A stretch of DNA of 24,852 bases from positions 1 through 24,852 of the forward strand of contig CAYVUI010000068.1 of the NCBI GenBank assembly GCA_964454745.1, in the 5' to 3' direction. The position numbers and the translations under genes are program-made. Positions 7,790 to 15,372 of this stretch are shown here, piece after piece; within the stretch, counting starts at the first letter, position 1; each line of letters opens with the position of its first letter. The notes below the pieces were generated by a model. It was not told the origin of the DNA, searched no databases, and saw only the letters and a program-made list of their open reading frames with translations. This stretch comes from CAYVUI01 sp964454745. Lineage in GTDB: Bacteria > Planctomycetota > Phycisphaerae > Sedimentisphaerales > Anaerohalosphaeraceae.

Positions 7790-9322
7790 TTATTCGTATC
7801 CGAGCTCGCTGAGCACCTGTTCCTGCGAAACGCCCAGCTCGCGTTTGATCTGCGCCTCCTTGAGCCGCTCAGTCATGTCCTCGGGCAGCGGGTTGGCAAA
7901 TTCCACCTCGACTTTTCGTTCCGCGGCATCCGTGGCATAAATCCCGAACGTATCGAGGCACTCGAGCACCAGTTCCGCGATTTGCGCGATGCCCCGGCCG
8001 TACGTCAACTGCTTGCGGGTGTTGCGGGCCAGCATCCCGAGAAAGACCATCCGGATCGCCACCGCGCTGGTCAGGTTGCCCACCTTGTCCCGCAGCATCC
8101 CCGCGACGACCGGCGAGACACCGCTTACCTTATCGAGGGCGTCGCGAATCTCCGAGATGTGCAAATCCTCGTTGGGGGCGTGATGGTCCCCGCCGAAGCT
8201 CTCGATGCTCGCCTCGGTGTTTTCCGTACACCAGATATGCCCCGGCGAAACCGTTCGATTGGTAACGCCGTCAAAGCCCTTGGCCAGGTACATCTGAAAG
8301 CACTGCAGCGTCAGGCGGTTCGCCCGGTCGCTAAGCCGTGTATTGAGTTCATCCTGGAGCGGAATCATCTGCTCGACGTCGCTGATGCCCTCGTAGTAAT
8401 ACGGCTGGGCGATATTCTGGATATGCACGACCGGCACCCGGCCCAGCGGATTGATACCCGAATCGACAAGCTGCTCATTTTCATATCGCTGCCAGTGACA
8501 GGGCCCGAGAATCTCCGTGATTGTGCTGTGCGCACGTTTGGAATCCGAAGAGCCGATAACGGGATGGGCAGGATCCAGCGAGTTTTTCGGCTGGGTAAAA
8601 TGCTGAATATAACAGCGGAGGTTACGATAATCGTTTTCATCCAGGATCGGAAGTGCCCGGGGCGCCTCGATCAGCTCGAGGCCCACGCGGCCGCAAAGGG
8701 TGAGAACCTCTTGAAAGGACTTCTCTGTCCTTGTAGTGGAGGCATGAGAAAGAAGTGAACTGTTACCAGTGGTGTTGTGCGAACCCAAAGAAGTAAAAAA
8801 ATTCTCATCCCAGCGGACCGCGCAGTCTACGAAACCGTACACACTGCCGAGCACCGCCATATCCTGAAAGAAACCCGCTCCGCCGCTGCCCGCGATCACA
8901 GCTTCAATAATCGCGTCAATGTCTCTGCGCCGCCGGGCATCCGGAGCCTTGCTGCAAAGGGTAATCCCCTTGCCGAATAAAAAATCCACCATGGCGTTGA
9001 TCCGCCAGGCGATGTCATTCTCGATCACAATCTCTTTGCGCCGGCAGTTTTCCAATTCGCTGCGCAGCCCGTCGGGCCCCTGGCGAAACCCCGTAATGCG
9101 GGCGGGTAGCCCCTGCTCCTGTGCCTGTACATAGCTGCGGCTGGACTCGTTAACCACCCGGCTGGACAAACTCTGTGCGCTCAGCGGCGAGATCGGGTTT
9201 TGGTAGTAATCCCACAGCCGTCCGAAGTGCCGGGAAAGGTCCAGCCATTTCTCCCCGGTCAGCCAGTGGACAAAATTTTCGTCGACCTGCGGATCATTGA
9301 AAATGTCAAGTTTCAGTGCCAT
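7790..9322 (-). CDS. Phage portal protein
   Basis: The product is 510 residues; ATG 9322 follows AAGGAAAAACC. It is the first gene of the block. The N-terminal half carries 'WLTGEKWLDLSRHFGRLWDYYQNP', a conserved-looking Arg-rich segment 'FRQGPDGLRSELENCRRKEIVIENDIAWRINAMVDFLFGKG', and 'GFFQDMAVLGSVYGFVDCAVRWDE'. The C-terminal half carries 'GRVPVVHIQNIAQPYYYEGISDVEQMIPLQDELNTRLSDRANRL', the wing-to-stem pattern of SPP1/HK97-type portals, followed by a long helix ('VSGVSPVVAGMLRDKVGNLTSAVAIRMVFLGMLARNTRKQL') near the crown. Twelve copies would form the DNA entry ring and pair with a terminase, which is not encoded here. The C-terminus is helical and acidic. Confidence 0.8.
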   Translation of the reverse strand: MALKLDIFNDPQVDENFVHWLTGEKWLDLSRHFGRLWDYYQNPISPLSAQSLSSRVVNESSRSYVQAQEQGLPARITGFRQGPDGLRSELENCRRKEIVIENDIAWRINAMVDFLFGKGITLCSKAPDARRRRDIDAIIEAVIAGSGGAGFFQDMAVLGSVYGFVDCAVRWDENFFTSLGSHNTTGNSSLLSHASTTRTEKSFQEVLTLCGRVGLELIEAPRALPILDENDYRNLRCYIQHFTQPKNSLDPAHPVIGSSDSKRAHSTITEILGPCHWQRYENEQLVDSGINPLGRVPVVHIQNIAQPYYYEGISDVEQMIPLQDELNTRLSDRANRLTLQCFQMYLAKGFDGVTNRTVSPGHIWCTENTEASIESFGGDHHAPNEDLHISEIRDALDKVSGVSPVVAGMLRDKVGNLTSAVAIRMVFLGMLARNTRKQLTYGRGIAQIAELVLECLDTFGIYATDAAERKVEVEFANPLPEDMTERLKEAQIKRELGVSQEQVLSELGYE

Positions 9323-9541
9323 GGTTTTTCCTTTTCATTTTTCTTTTTTGCTCTCACCCTTACCGCGAAACGGAAAGGAAAAAGGCCCCCGCATGCAGGA
9401 ATGGAAAAGGAAAAACTGCTAACCCCCGGTCCGGCAGGCAGATAAAAAATTTTATTTTTTTACCCCGTAGCCAAATAGTGCAAGCGCAAATCACCGCCTC
9501 GGCGCGCGGGTCTCTCGTGCCCTTGCGGTTGTATCTGCGCA
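9323..9541 (-). promoter_or_regulatory. Leader and probable promoter region of the phage-like block
   Basis: This 219-base stretch lies between the terminator of the upstream isomerase gene and the portal start, so the block must be transcribed from here. It holds a near-palindromic A/T tract (about 9444-9461) and a weak -35-like TTGCAC upstream of an A-rich -10-like region on the minus strand. No clear operator or terminator is seen, and no open frame looks genuine. Confidence 0.4.
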
Positions 9542-9572
9542 TAAAAAAAGCCCCGGCGTATACACCGGGGCT
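9542..9572 (-). terminator. Rho-independent terminator of the parvulin gene
   Basis: A perfect 8-bp stem pairs AGCCCCGG (9549-9556) with CCGGGGCT (9565-9572) around an 8-base loop, followed on the minus strand by seven T. A second smaller GC hairpin (CCGGG at 9596-9600 with CCCGG at 9608-9612) lies between it and the gene. Both are followed on the + strand by CTGGTCA, suggesting partial duplication. Confidence 0.85.
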
Positions 9573-9625
9573 GGTCATCTCAATATGTGACAGGTCCGGG
9601 CAACATACCCGGGCTGGTCAAAAGC

Positions 9626-10822
9626 TTAGCTTTCACTCTTTTCCGCGTCTGCCTCTTTGTTACTCCATTCGATGGTGGCATTGCCGCGAAGATCTTCGAG
9701 GAACTTCTGTGCGAATTCCTGCTTCTTCATCTTTTCGAGGTTTTCCATCAGCTCCCCTTTGACATCGTCGAAGGTCTTGGTGCTTGCTTCGGTCTTGTCG
9801 GTCACCATGATGATGTGATAGCCAAACTGGGTTTCCACGATATCGCTGATCTCGCCGGGGTTCATGGCAAAGGCCGCCTGGGAAAATTCAGGAACCATCT
9901 GCTCGCGAACAAAAAAGCCCAGGTCGCCGCCGCGTGCGCTGGAAGGACACGTCGAGTGTTCCTTGGCCAGTGCCGCGAAATCTGCGCCTTCTTCCTTGCA
10001 CTTGACAAGAACTTCTTCCGCTTTGCTGCGGGCTTCCTTCTTGGCTTCGTCATCCATCTCACGTGAACCGACGAGAATATGACTGGCCTTGACCTTTTCA
10101 GGCTCGGAGAACTGCTTAATGTTCTCTTCGTAATAATCCTTTGCGTCCTGTTCTGTTACCTTTTCGATCTTGCCTTCGGTCACCTTATCGAGGAGGGTTT
10201 CCATCTTCATCCCGAGACGCATACGCATATCCACGAGTGCACCGGGCATCTGGGATTTTACGGCATCAATGTACTGCTCGCGGGTCATATTGTTCTGTGA
10301 GGCCACTTCCTCGATCTTGGCATTGAAGGCCTCTTCGGAGGGCTTGAGTTCCATCGCAGCGAGCTTTTCGTCCAGCAGGCTTTCAACAATCAGCATATCC
10401 GCGATCATCTGGGTCATTCTCTCTCGCGTCTGGGCGATCTGCTCGGGCTTCATCTGGCCCTGCATACGTGAATTCTGGAATTCGATACCTGCGTCCACGA
10501 TACTGTCTACCGAAGACTTCATGATGTCATGGCCATTAACACAGACCAGGACTTCCTTGCTGCAGCTCTTCTGGGCTGCGTCACAAGCCTTGGCTTCTTT
10601 GTCACAGGCTTTCGCTTCGCACGCCTTTCCATCCTTTTTACAGCAGTTTTCCTTGGTGCACTTGCCGTCTTTGGCGTTGGGACATTCCTTGTCGCACGCT
10701 TTGCCTTCCGCCTTGCAGCATTGTCCTTCTTTGGTGCTGCAGCATTTGTCATCCGCCAGTACCGATGAGCCGAATACAAAAAGCACAGCGAGCATCACCA
10801 TGCCGATAGTTCGCAATTTCAT
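9626..10822 (-). CDS. Secreted parvulin-type peptidyl-prolyl isomerase with Cys-rich region
   Basis: The protein has 398 residues from ATG 10822, six bases after AAGGA; the GTG at 10837 lies upstream of that site. Residues 1-23 are a Sec signal peptide ending VLA. Residues 27-94 hold 14 cysteines, many as CC or KxCD units separated by Lys/Glu, which is not a normal part of this family. Residues 95-235 resemble the helical SurA/PrsA N-domain with 'VNGHDI' at its start. Residues 244-343 form the parvulin domain, with the 'ASHILV' motif (His248), 'GGDLGFF' and 'FGYHIIMV' (His336). It would assist folding of exported proteins in the periplasm. The Cys-rich part could bind metal or form disulfides. 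It is transcribed alone, with its own terminator and promoter. Confidence 0.85.
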   Translation of the reverse strand: MKLRTIGMVMLAVLFVFGSSVLADDKCCSTKEGQCCKAEGKACDKECPNAKDGKCTKENCCKKDGKACEAKACDKEAKACDAAQKSCSKEVLVCVNGHDIMKSSVDSIVDAGIEFQNSRMQGQMKPEQIAQTRERMTQMIADMLIVESLLDEKLAAMELKPSEEAFNAKIEEVASQNNMTREQYIDAVKSQMPGALVDMRMRLGMKMETLLDKVTEGKIEKVTEQDAKDYYEENIKQFSEPEKVKASHILVGSREMDDEAKKEARSKAEEVLVKCKEEGADFAALAKEHSTCPSSARGGDLGFFVREQMVPEFSQAAFAMNPGEISDIVETQFGYHIIMVTDKTEASTKTFDDVKGELMENLEKMKKQEFAQKFLEDLRGNATIEWSNKEADAEKSES

Positions 10823-10878
10823 GTCATTTCCTTTCACACGTATTAAATTAGTTAAAATTCGCTTTTGAGTAGAACTCC

Positions 10879-10907
10879 ATTCTGCAAAAAGAGCCCCCTG
10901 AAGTCAA
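10879..10907 (-). promoter_or_regulatory. Sigma70-like promoter for the parvulin gene
   Basis: On the minus strand, TTGACT (10907-10902) and CAGAAT (10884-10879) are separated by 17 bases. This places transcription start about 50 bases upstream of ATG 10822. The -35 is close to consensus and the -10 matches four of six positions. Confidence 0.5.
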
Positions 10908-11048
10908 GACTATAACCGGGCAAACCGCCCCATCCTGAATGCTCATTATACCTCGAAATCGCTGAATTGTTCAAATTTCGCCGATTTTGCCCGCATTTTC
11001 TTGCAAACCGGGCCAAAAAAGATTAATTTTTCTACAAAAAGGATAAAA

Positions 11049-11486
11049 ATGGAATTTCCAGAAAGAACAAAAATACAGACACACCAGATCGAGATTGTCC
11101 CTCGTTACTGCGAAACTGACCAGGCCGGCGTGGTTCACCACACCGTCTACCCGATCTGGTTTGAAATGGGCCGAACCGAGCTTCTCCGCGTAAACGGCCT
11201 GGCTTACAGCGATCTCGAAAAATCGGGCACGTTTTTCGTGGTGGCCTCGCTTGCGGTAAAGTACATGCGGCCCTCCTATTACGACGAAAAGCTAGATCTG
11301 ATCACTGAATGCACCAAGGTGACCCCCGCACGGGTCGAACATTCCTATACCCTCAAACGCCGGGCCAATGGCTTGATTCTGTGCCAGGGATCGAGCATCC
11401 TCGCCTGCATTGACGAAAACGGAAAGCCCCGCAGGCTGCCCGATTTCATGTACCCCGAAGACTACGAACCGAGAAGAAAAAAATAG
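11049..11486 (+). CDS. YbgC-like acyl-CoA thioesterase (4HBT hotdog fold)
   Basis: This 145-residue protein starts at ATG 11049 after AAAAAGGATAAAA; the frame is open upstream to 11001 but without a ribosome site. The 4-hydroxybenzoyl-CoA thioesterase signature is clear: 'RYCETDQAGVVHHTVYPIWFE' with catalytic Asp24, then 'GRTELLR', then a hotdog core ending 'EHSYTLKRRANGLILCQGSSILACIDENGKPRRLP'. The family hydrolyses short-chain or aromatic acyl-CoAs; some members sit with the Tol-Pal genes, but this copy is alone. It is divergent from the parvulin gene and shares its 226-base upstream region. The true acyl substrate cannot be read from the sequence. Confidence 0.85.
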   Translation: MEFPERTKIQTHQIEIVPRYCETDQAGVVHHTVYPIWFEMGRTELLRVNGLAYSDLEKSGTFFVVASLAVKYMRPSYYDEKLDLITECTKVTPARVEHSYTLKRRANGLILCQGSSILACIDENGKPRRLPDFMYPEDYEPRRKK

Positions 11487-12149
11487 CTCGAAATCTCATG
11501 AAAGCCCTATAGTATGGGGTTATTAGTGCCTTAAAGGCTATTTATTAATATATTGTGAAGATTTTCCCCTCCCGGTTTTGCCCCCTTTGCTGTGCTTGTT
11601 ATAATATTCCAAACGATGGTTATTCCGGGCATATCCCACAGCGGGTGTGTTCATTATATGAAGGGTGTGACCATGAAAGACGTAAATTACAAATTCGATT
11701 TTTTCCGGGCCGTTTTGGCCGGTCGCGGACCGCCGTATATAAAAAGAACAGACCCTTTTTGTCCAGTGACGGTCCAGCGGCTCACGTTACCGGACGTAGA
11801 GCGTTTTTTCGCCGCTTCCTGCTTTTTCGGTATGATCCGATAAAAACCCACATCCGGCCTTGTTCAAGGCGATTTTTAAGGTCTTTTTTTCCGGTTCTCG
11901 TTTGGTTTGTCCTCGATTGTTTCTTATCCTTTACATGTACGAAATACAATGCATTTATTCCAATGCTTTATCATAGATGGAGTGGTGTAATGCCGTTTGC
12001 TGCCACAAACAAAACAAGAAAGAATTTTGATCGCCCCTGTTACAATGCCAGAGAACGGGGTCCGCCGGGCGGCGAAAAAGACTGTATTTTCTTTTCCCAG
12101 CCTCTTTTCCCTTCTTGTGACCTCTGACTTATGCCTTCTGCATACTTCT
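11487..12149. other. Long stretch without a convincing gene
   Basis: These 663 bases separate the thioesterase from the DUF454 gene. Open frames exist (for example + strand 11555-12127) but their products are rich in Arg, Phe and Cys, lack ribosome sites and look like chance. A bulged hairpin pairs CCCC-T-GTT (12034-12041) with AACGGGG (12054-12060), followed at once by a tight GC palindrome (CCGCCGGGCGG, 12062-12072) and five A. A small RNA or a decayed gene is possible, but nothing here proves either. Confidence 0.4.
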
Positions 12150-12539
12150 CTAACGGTTGCTCGTTTCCGGCTTGTACGTTTTTACCCACACCAAGTGGAT
12201 CGTAACGCCGCCGGCAATGGCCAAAAGAAGCAGTCGGACCCACCACAGGGTGACTGCCAGCCATGCAGTGAACCCTATCGTCAACCACAACAATACAGCG
12301 GTTAGCACCTTCTGCTTAAGCGGTATCCCCTTTCCCTCTCGGTAATTTCTGATGTATTCTCCAAACCATCGGTTGGTTGTGAGCCAGTGATAGAAACGCT
12401 TTGAACTATGTCCATAAAAAAGGGCCGCCAAAAGCAGGAAAGGGGTGGTAGGCAGCACCGGCAAAAATATGCCCAGCACCCCCAACGCCACGCAAAGCGT
12501 ACCGAGGAATATCAATAAAATCTTATTGACTCTTTGCAT
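12150..12539 (-). CDS. DUF454 (YbaN-like) inner-membrane protein
   Basis: This 129-residue protein starts at ATG 12539 after GGAAG. The family pattern is complete: an N-terminal TM helix with 'LGVLGIFLPVLPTTPFLLLAALFYGHSSKRFYHWL', then the 'FGEYIRNYREGKGIPLKQK' loop, then two more TM helices (about residues 80-117). Three or four membrane helices are expected. No enzymatic activity is established for the family. It begins 45 bases after katG on the same strand with no terminator between, so it may be read as a third gene of the perR-katG transcript, though a link to peroxide defence is only suggested by that position. Confidence 0.85.
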   Translation of the reverse strand: MQRVNKILLIFLGTLCVALGVLGIFLPVLPTTPFLLLAALFYGHSSKRFYHWLTTNRWFGEYIRNYREGKGIPLKQKVLTAVLLWLTIGFTAWLAVTLWWVRLLLLAIAGGVTIHLVWVKTYKPETSNR

Positions 12540-12584
12540 AGTGCTTCCGATTCAAAATTCCCGTTTTGTCCGCGGTAAATATTT

Positions 12585-14795
12585 TCAGTCGAGGTCAAAG
12601 CGGTCCAGGTTCATGACTTTATCCCACGCAGCGACAAAATCGTTGATAAACTTGTCCCCGGAGTCCTCGCATCCGTATACTTCCGCGAGGGCACGAAGCT
12701 GGGAGTTTGAACCAAAGATCAGGTCGATACGGGTGCCGGTCCATTTGAGTTTACCGGTTGCCCTGTCGCGGCCCTCGAAGATTTCCTCGTCTTTGGAGGC
12801 CGGCTTCCACTCTGTCTCCATATCGAGCAGATTCACAAAGAAGTCGTTGGTGAGCGTTTCGGGCCGATCCGTGAAAACACCATGAGGAGACTGTTCAAAG
12901 TTCGCATTCAAAACGCGCATCCCGCCAATGAGAACGGTCATTTCCGGAGCGGTCAGCGTCAGCAGTTGCGCCCGATCCACCAGGAGGTGCTCTGCTCCTA
13001 CGCTGTACCTGGCTTTGAGATAATTTCGGAATCCGTCTGCTTTGGGTTCGAGCACAGCAAATGCCTCTACGTCAGTTTGTTCCTGTGACGCATCCGTGCG
13101 CCCGGGGGTGAAGGGAACGGTAATGTTATGACCGGCATTCTTTGCCGCCTGCTCGACAGCGGCGCAACCGCCCAGGACAATCAAATCGGCCAGTGAAACT
13201 TTTTTGCCGCCTGACTGGGCACCGTTGAATTCTTCCTGGATGCTTTCAAGAGTTTGCAGGACTTCTTTTAGCTGAGCTGGTTCGTTGGCTTTCCAATCCT
13301 TTTGCGGAGCAAGGCGAATCCGCGCACCGTTTGCCCCGCCGCGTTTGTCCGAACCGCGGAATGTGGATGCGGACGCCCATGCCGTCGAGACGAGCTTAGA
13401 GATGGACAGACCGGAGGCCAGCAACTTCTTTTTGAGATCCGCGATATCCTTTTCGTCAATCAGTTTGTGGTCGACCGCGGGCACAGGGTCCTGCCAGATC
13501 AGTTCCTCTTTCGGAACTTCCGGGCCAAGATAGCGGGAAAGGGGCCCCATGTCGCGGTGCGTCAATTTAAACCATGCGCGGGCAAACGCATCCTGAAATT
13601 CATCCGGGTTCTGCTGGAAGCGGCGTGAGATCGGCTCGTAGATCGGGTCAAAACGTAGCGAGAGGTCCGCTGTGGTCATCATTGGCCGGTGTTTCTTTGA
13701 CGGGTCGTGCGCGTCCACTATCATGTCCTCTTCATCCACGTCTTTGGCCAGCCACTGATTCGCCCCGGCCGGGCTTTTCACCAGCTCCCAGTCGTATTTG
13801 AACATGACCTTGAAATAGCCCATGTCCCATTTGGTCGGATTTGGCTTCCAGGCACCCTCGATGCCGCTGCTGATGGTATCTCCGCCTTTGCCGCTTTTAA
13901 AGCTGCTCTTCCAACCGAGCCCCTGCTCTTCGATGGGGGCGGCCTCCGGTTCCGGGCCCACATGGGTTGCAGAACCGGCGCCGTGACACTTGCCGAACGT
14001 GTGTCCGCCGGCAACGAGTGCGACAGTTTCCTCATCATTCATGGCCATGCGCGCGAAGGTCTCCCGAACATCACGACCGGAAGCGACCGGGTCCGGGTTG
14101 CCGTCCGGGCCTTCCGGGTTGACGTAAATCAGGCCCATCTGCACTGCCGCGAGCGGATTTTCAAGGTCGCGGTCTCCGCTGTACCGGCTTTTGGGTTTGT
14201 CGCTTGTCGCCAGCCATTCTTCTTCGGCACCCCAGTAAATATCTTCTTCCGGCTCCCAGATGTCGACACGTCCGCCGCCAAAGCCGAACGTCTTAAAACC
14301 CATGGACTCAAGTGCGCAGTTGCCGGCGAGGATCATCAGGTCCGCCCAGGAAAGCTTTTTCCCGTATTTCTGCTTGATGGGCCAGAGCAAACGCCGCGCC
14401 TTGTCGAGATTGACATTATCCGGCCAACTGTTTATGGGGGCCAAACGCTGATTGCCGGTCCCCGCGCCGCCCCGGCCGTCGCCCATGCGGTAGGTGCCCG
14501 CACTGTGCCACGCCATGCGGATAAACAGCCCACCGTAGTGTCCATAATCTGCCGGCCACCAGTCCTTGGAGTCGGTCATAAGGGCATACAGGTCTTTCTT
14601 GACGGCCGCCAGGTCGAGTGTTTTAAATTCCCGGGCATAGTTAAACTCCCTGCCCATTGGATTGCTAAGTTCAGACTGCTGGTGAAGCATCTTGAGGTTC
14701 ACCTGGTTGGGCCACCAGTCGCGATTTGACATGCCGCCGCTGCCGACGGGATTGCTTGTTTTTCCCGTTACCGGGCATTTTCTTTCCTTTGCCAT
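12585..14795 (-). CDS. katG: Bifunctional catalase-peroxidase KatG
   Basis: The product is 736 residues from ATG 14795, six bases after AGGAG; the frame runs 23 codons further upstream without support. It is a full-length class I haem peroxidase that breaks down H2O2 by catalase and peroxidase routes. The distal triad is Arg93-Trp96-His97 (FIRMAWHSAGTYR). The proximal haem ligand is His265 (VAGGHTFGKCHGA). The Met-Tyr-Trp cross-link needed for catalase activity can be traced to Trp96, Tyr224 (GLIYVNPEGP) and Met250 (ARMAMND), so catalase function should be intact. The degenerate second peroxidase-like half follows to the C-terminus. No signal peptide is seen, so it is cytoplasmic. It is directly downstream of a PerR-type regulator gene, with a 19-base gap. 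Confidence 0.97.
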   Translation of the reverse strand: MAKERKCPVTGKTSNPVGSGGMSNRDWWPNQVNLKMLHQQSELSNPMGREFNYAREFKTLDLAAVKKDLYALMTDSKDWWPADYGHYGGLFIRMAWHSAGTYRMGDGRGGAGTGNQRLAPINSWPDNVNLDKARRLLWPIKQKYGKKLSWADLMILAGNCALESMGFKTFGFGGGRVDIWEPEEDIYWGAEEEWLATSDKPKSRYSGDRDLENPLAAVQMGLIYVNPEGPDGNPDPVASGRDVRETFARMAMNDEETVALVAGGHTFGKCHGAGSATHVGPEPEAAPIEEQGLGWKSSFKSGKGGDTISSGIEGAWKPNPTKWDMGYFKVMFKYDWELVKSPAGANQWLAKDVDEEDMIVDAHDPSKKHRPMMTTADLSLRFDPIYEPISRRFQQNPDEFQDAFARAWFKLTHRDMGPLSRYLGPEVPKEELIWQDPVPAVDHKLIDEKDIADLKKKLLASGLSISKLVSTAWASASTFRGSDKRGGANGARIRLAPQKDWKANEPAQLKEVLQTLESIQEEFNGAQSGGKKVSLADLIVLGGCAAVEQAAKNAGHNITVPFTPGRTDASQEQTDVEAFAVLEPKADGFRNYLKARYSVGAEHLLVDRAQLLTLTAPEMTVLIGGMRVLNANFEQSPHGVFTDRPETLTNDFFVNLLDMETEWKPASKDEEIFEGRDRATGKLKWTGTRIDLIFGSNSQLRALAEVYGCEDSGDKFINDFVAAWDKVMNLDRFDLD

Positions 14796-14814
14796 TGTAA
14801 GCTCCTTTCCGCTT

Positions 14815-15207
14815 TCACTTGCCATTTGTCGATTGGCATTTTTCACAGGTACCGAAAAAATCAATCCGATGCCTTGAAATGTTGAATCCGCTCATTTTCT
14901 GAGCCTGCTCATTTATTTGGTTATATTGGGGCATGGTGAAATCCATAACACATCCGCACTCTTCACAGACCAGATGATAATGCGGACTTTTTATCACTTC
15001 GTACCGGTCGTGCGTGCTTCCGAAGGGCAGTTTTTGTATAAGGTTCTGCTCAACGAGGATACTCAAATTTCTATATACTGTGCCCAAACTGAGATTTGGA
15101 AATTCCTTTTTGAGCTGCTGGTAAAGCCAATCGGCGGTAGGGTGGATTTCGGTCTGCCCAAGCAGTTCGAGTAATCTTTCGCGTTGTTTGCTTCGTTTAT
15201 ACTTCAT
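14815..15207 (-). CDS. perR: PerR-type peroxide-sensing Fur-family repressor
   Basis: The product is 130 residues from ATG 15207. An N-terminal winged helix (about 1-70, 'NLSLGTVYRNLSILVEQNLI') precedes the metal domain. Zinc ligands are Cys81, Cys84, Cys121 and Cys124 (CEECG, CEKC). By alignment with Bacillus PerR the regulatory site is His22, Glu70, His76, His78 and Asp89. Asp at the position of Bacillus Asp104 marks peroxide sensing by His oxidation, rather than Fur, which has Glu there. Glu70 replaces the usual Asp85, a small change in the iron site. It probably represses its own operon with katG and is released by H2O2. The ribosome site upstream of ATG is weak. Confidence 0.85.
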   Translation of the reverse strand: MKYKRSKQRERLLELLGQTEIHPTADWLYQQLKKEFPNLSLGTVYRNLSILVEQNLIQKLPFGSTHDRYEVIKSPHYHLVCEECGCVMDFTMPQYNQINEQAQKMSGFNISRHRIDFFGTCEKCQSTNGK

Positions 15208-15213
15208 ATCAGG

Positions 15214-15228
15214 TTAATCATGATTTAA
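15214..15228. promoter_or_regulatory. Candidate PerR operator
   Basis: The palindrome AATCATGATT (15216-15225) is flanked by TTA/TTAA arms, giving an AT-rich near-palindrome just downstream of the perR promoter and upstream of its ATG. Its AT-rich inverted form is like Fur-family boxes, though it is not the exact Bacillus PerR consensus. Confidence 0.45.
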
Positions 15229-15246
15229 TAATCGGAACGATTCCTA

Positions 15247-15274
15247 TTTTTACAGGCAAGTCTGAAATAGTCAA
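15247..15274 (-). promoter_or_regulatory. Promoter of the perR-katG unit
   Basis: Minus-strand TTGACT (15274-15269) and TAAAAA (15252-15247) are 16 bases apart. The -10 is 39 bases upstream of the perR start, with the palindrome at 15214-15228 between them, which fits repression of transcription by PerR. Confidence 0.55.
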
Positions 15275-15372
15275 GAAAAATCGATAAAAAGGAAAAAGAT
15301 TACGAAAATTTGCGAAAAACCCCAGCCGTATGCGGAATATAGACTTATAAATTAAAGTAAAAAATGACATTT

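Noticed and set aside
7280..8758. A 492-codon + strand open frame opposite the portal and scaffold genes
   Set aside because: Composition (Arg, Leu, His rich) and the clear identity of the minus-strand genes mark it as a codon-bias artefact.
352..9551. Similar GCGCAT(C)AAAAA strings at both ends of the phage-like block (about 355-366 and 9537-9549) as attachment sites
   Set aside because: The match is short, imperfect and made of sequence next to terminators; no tRNA or integrase supports an att site.
11555..12127. A 190-codon + strand open frame in the long gap
   Set aside because: It has no Shine-Dalgarno, is rich in Arg, Phe and Cys and lacks domain-like patterning, so it is most likely chance.
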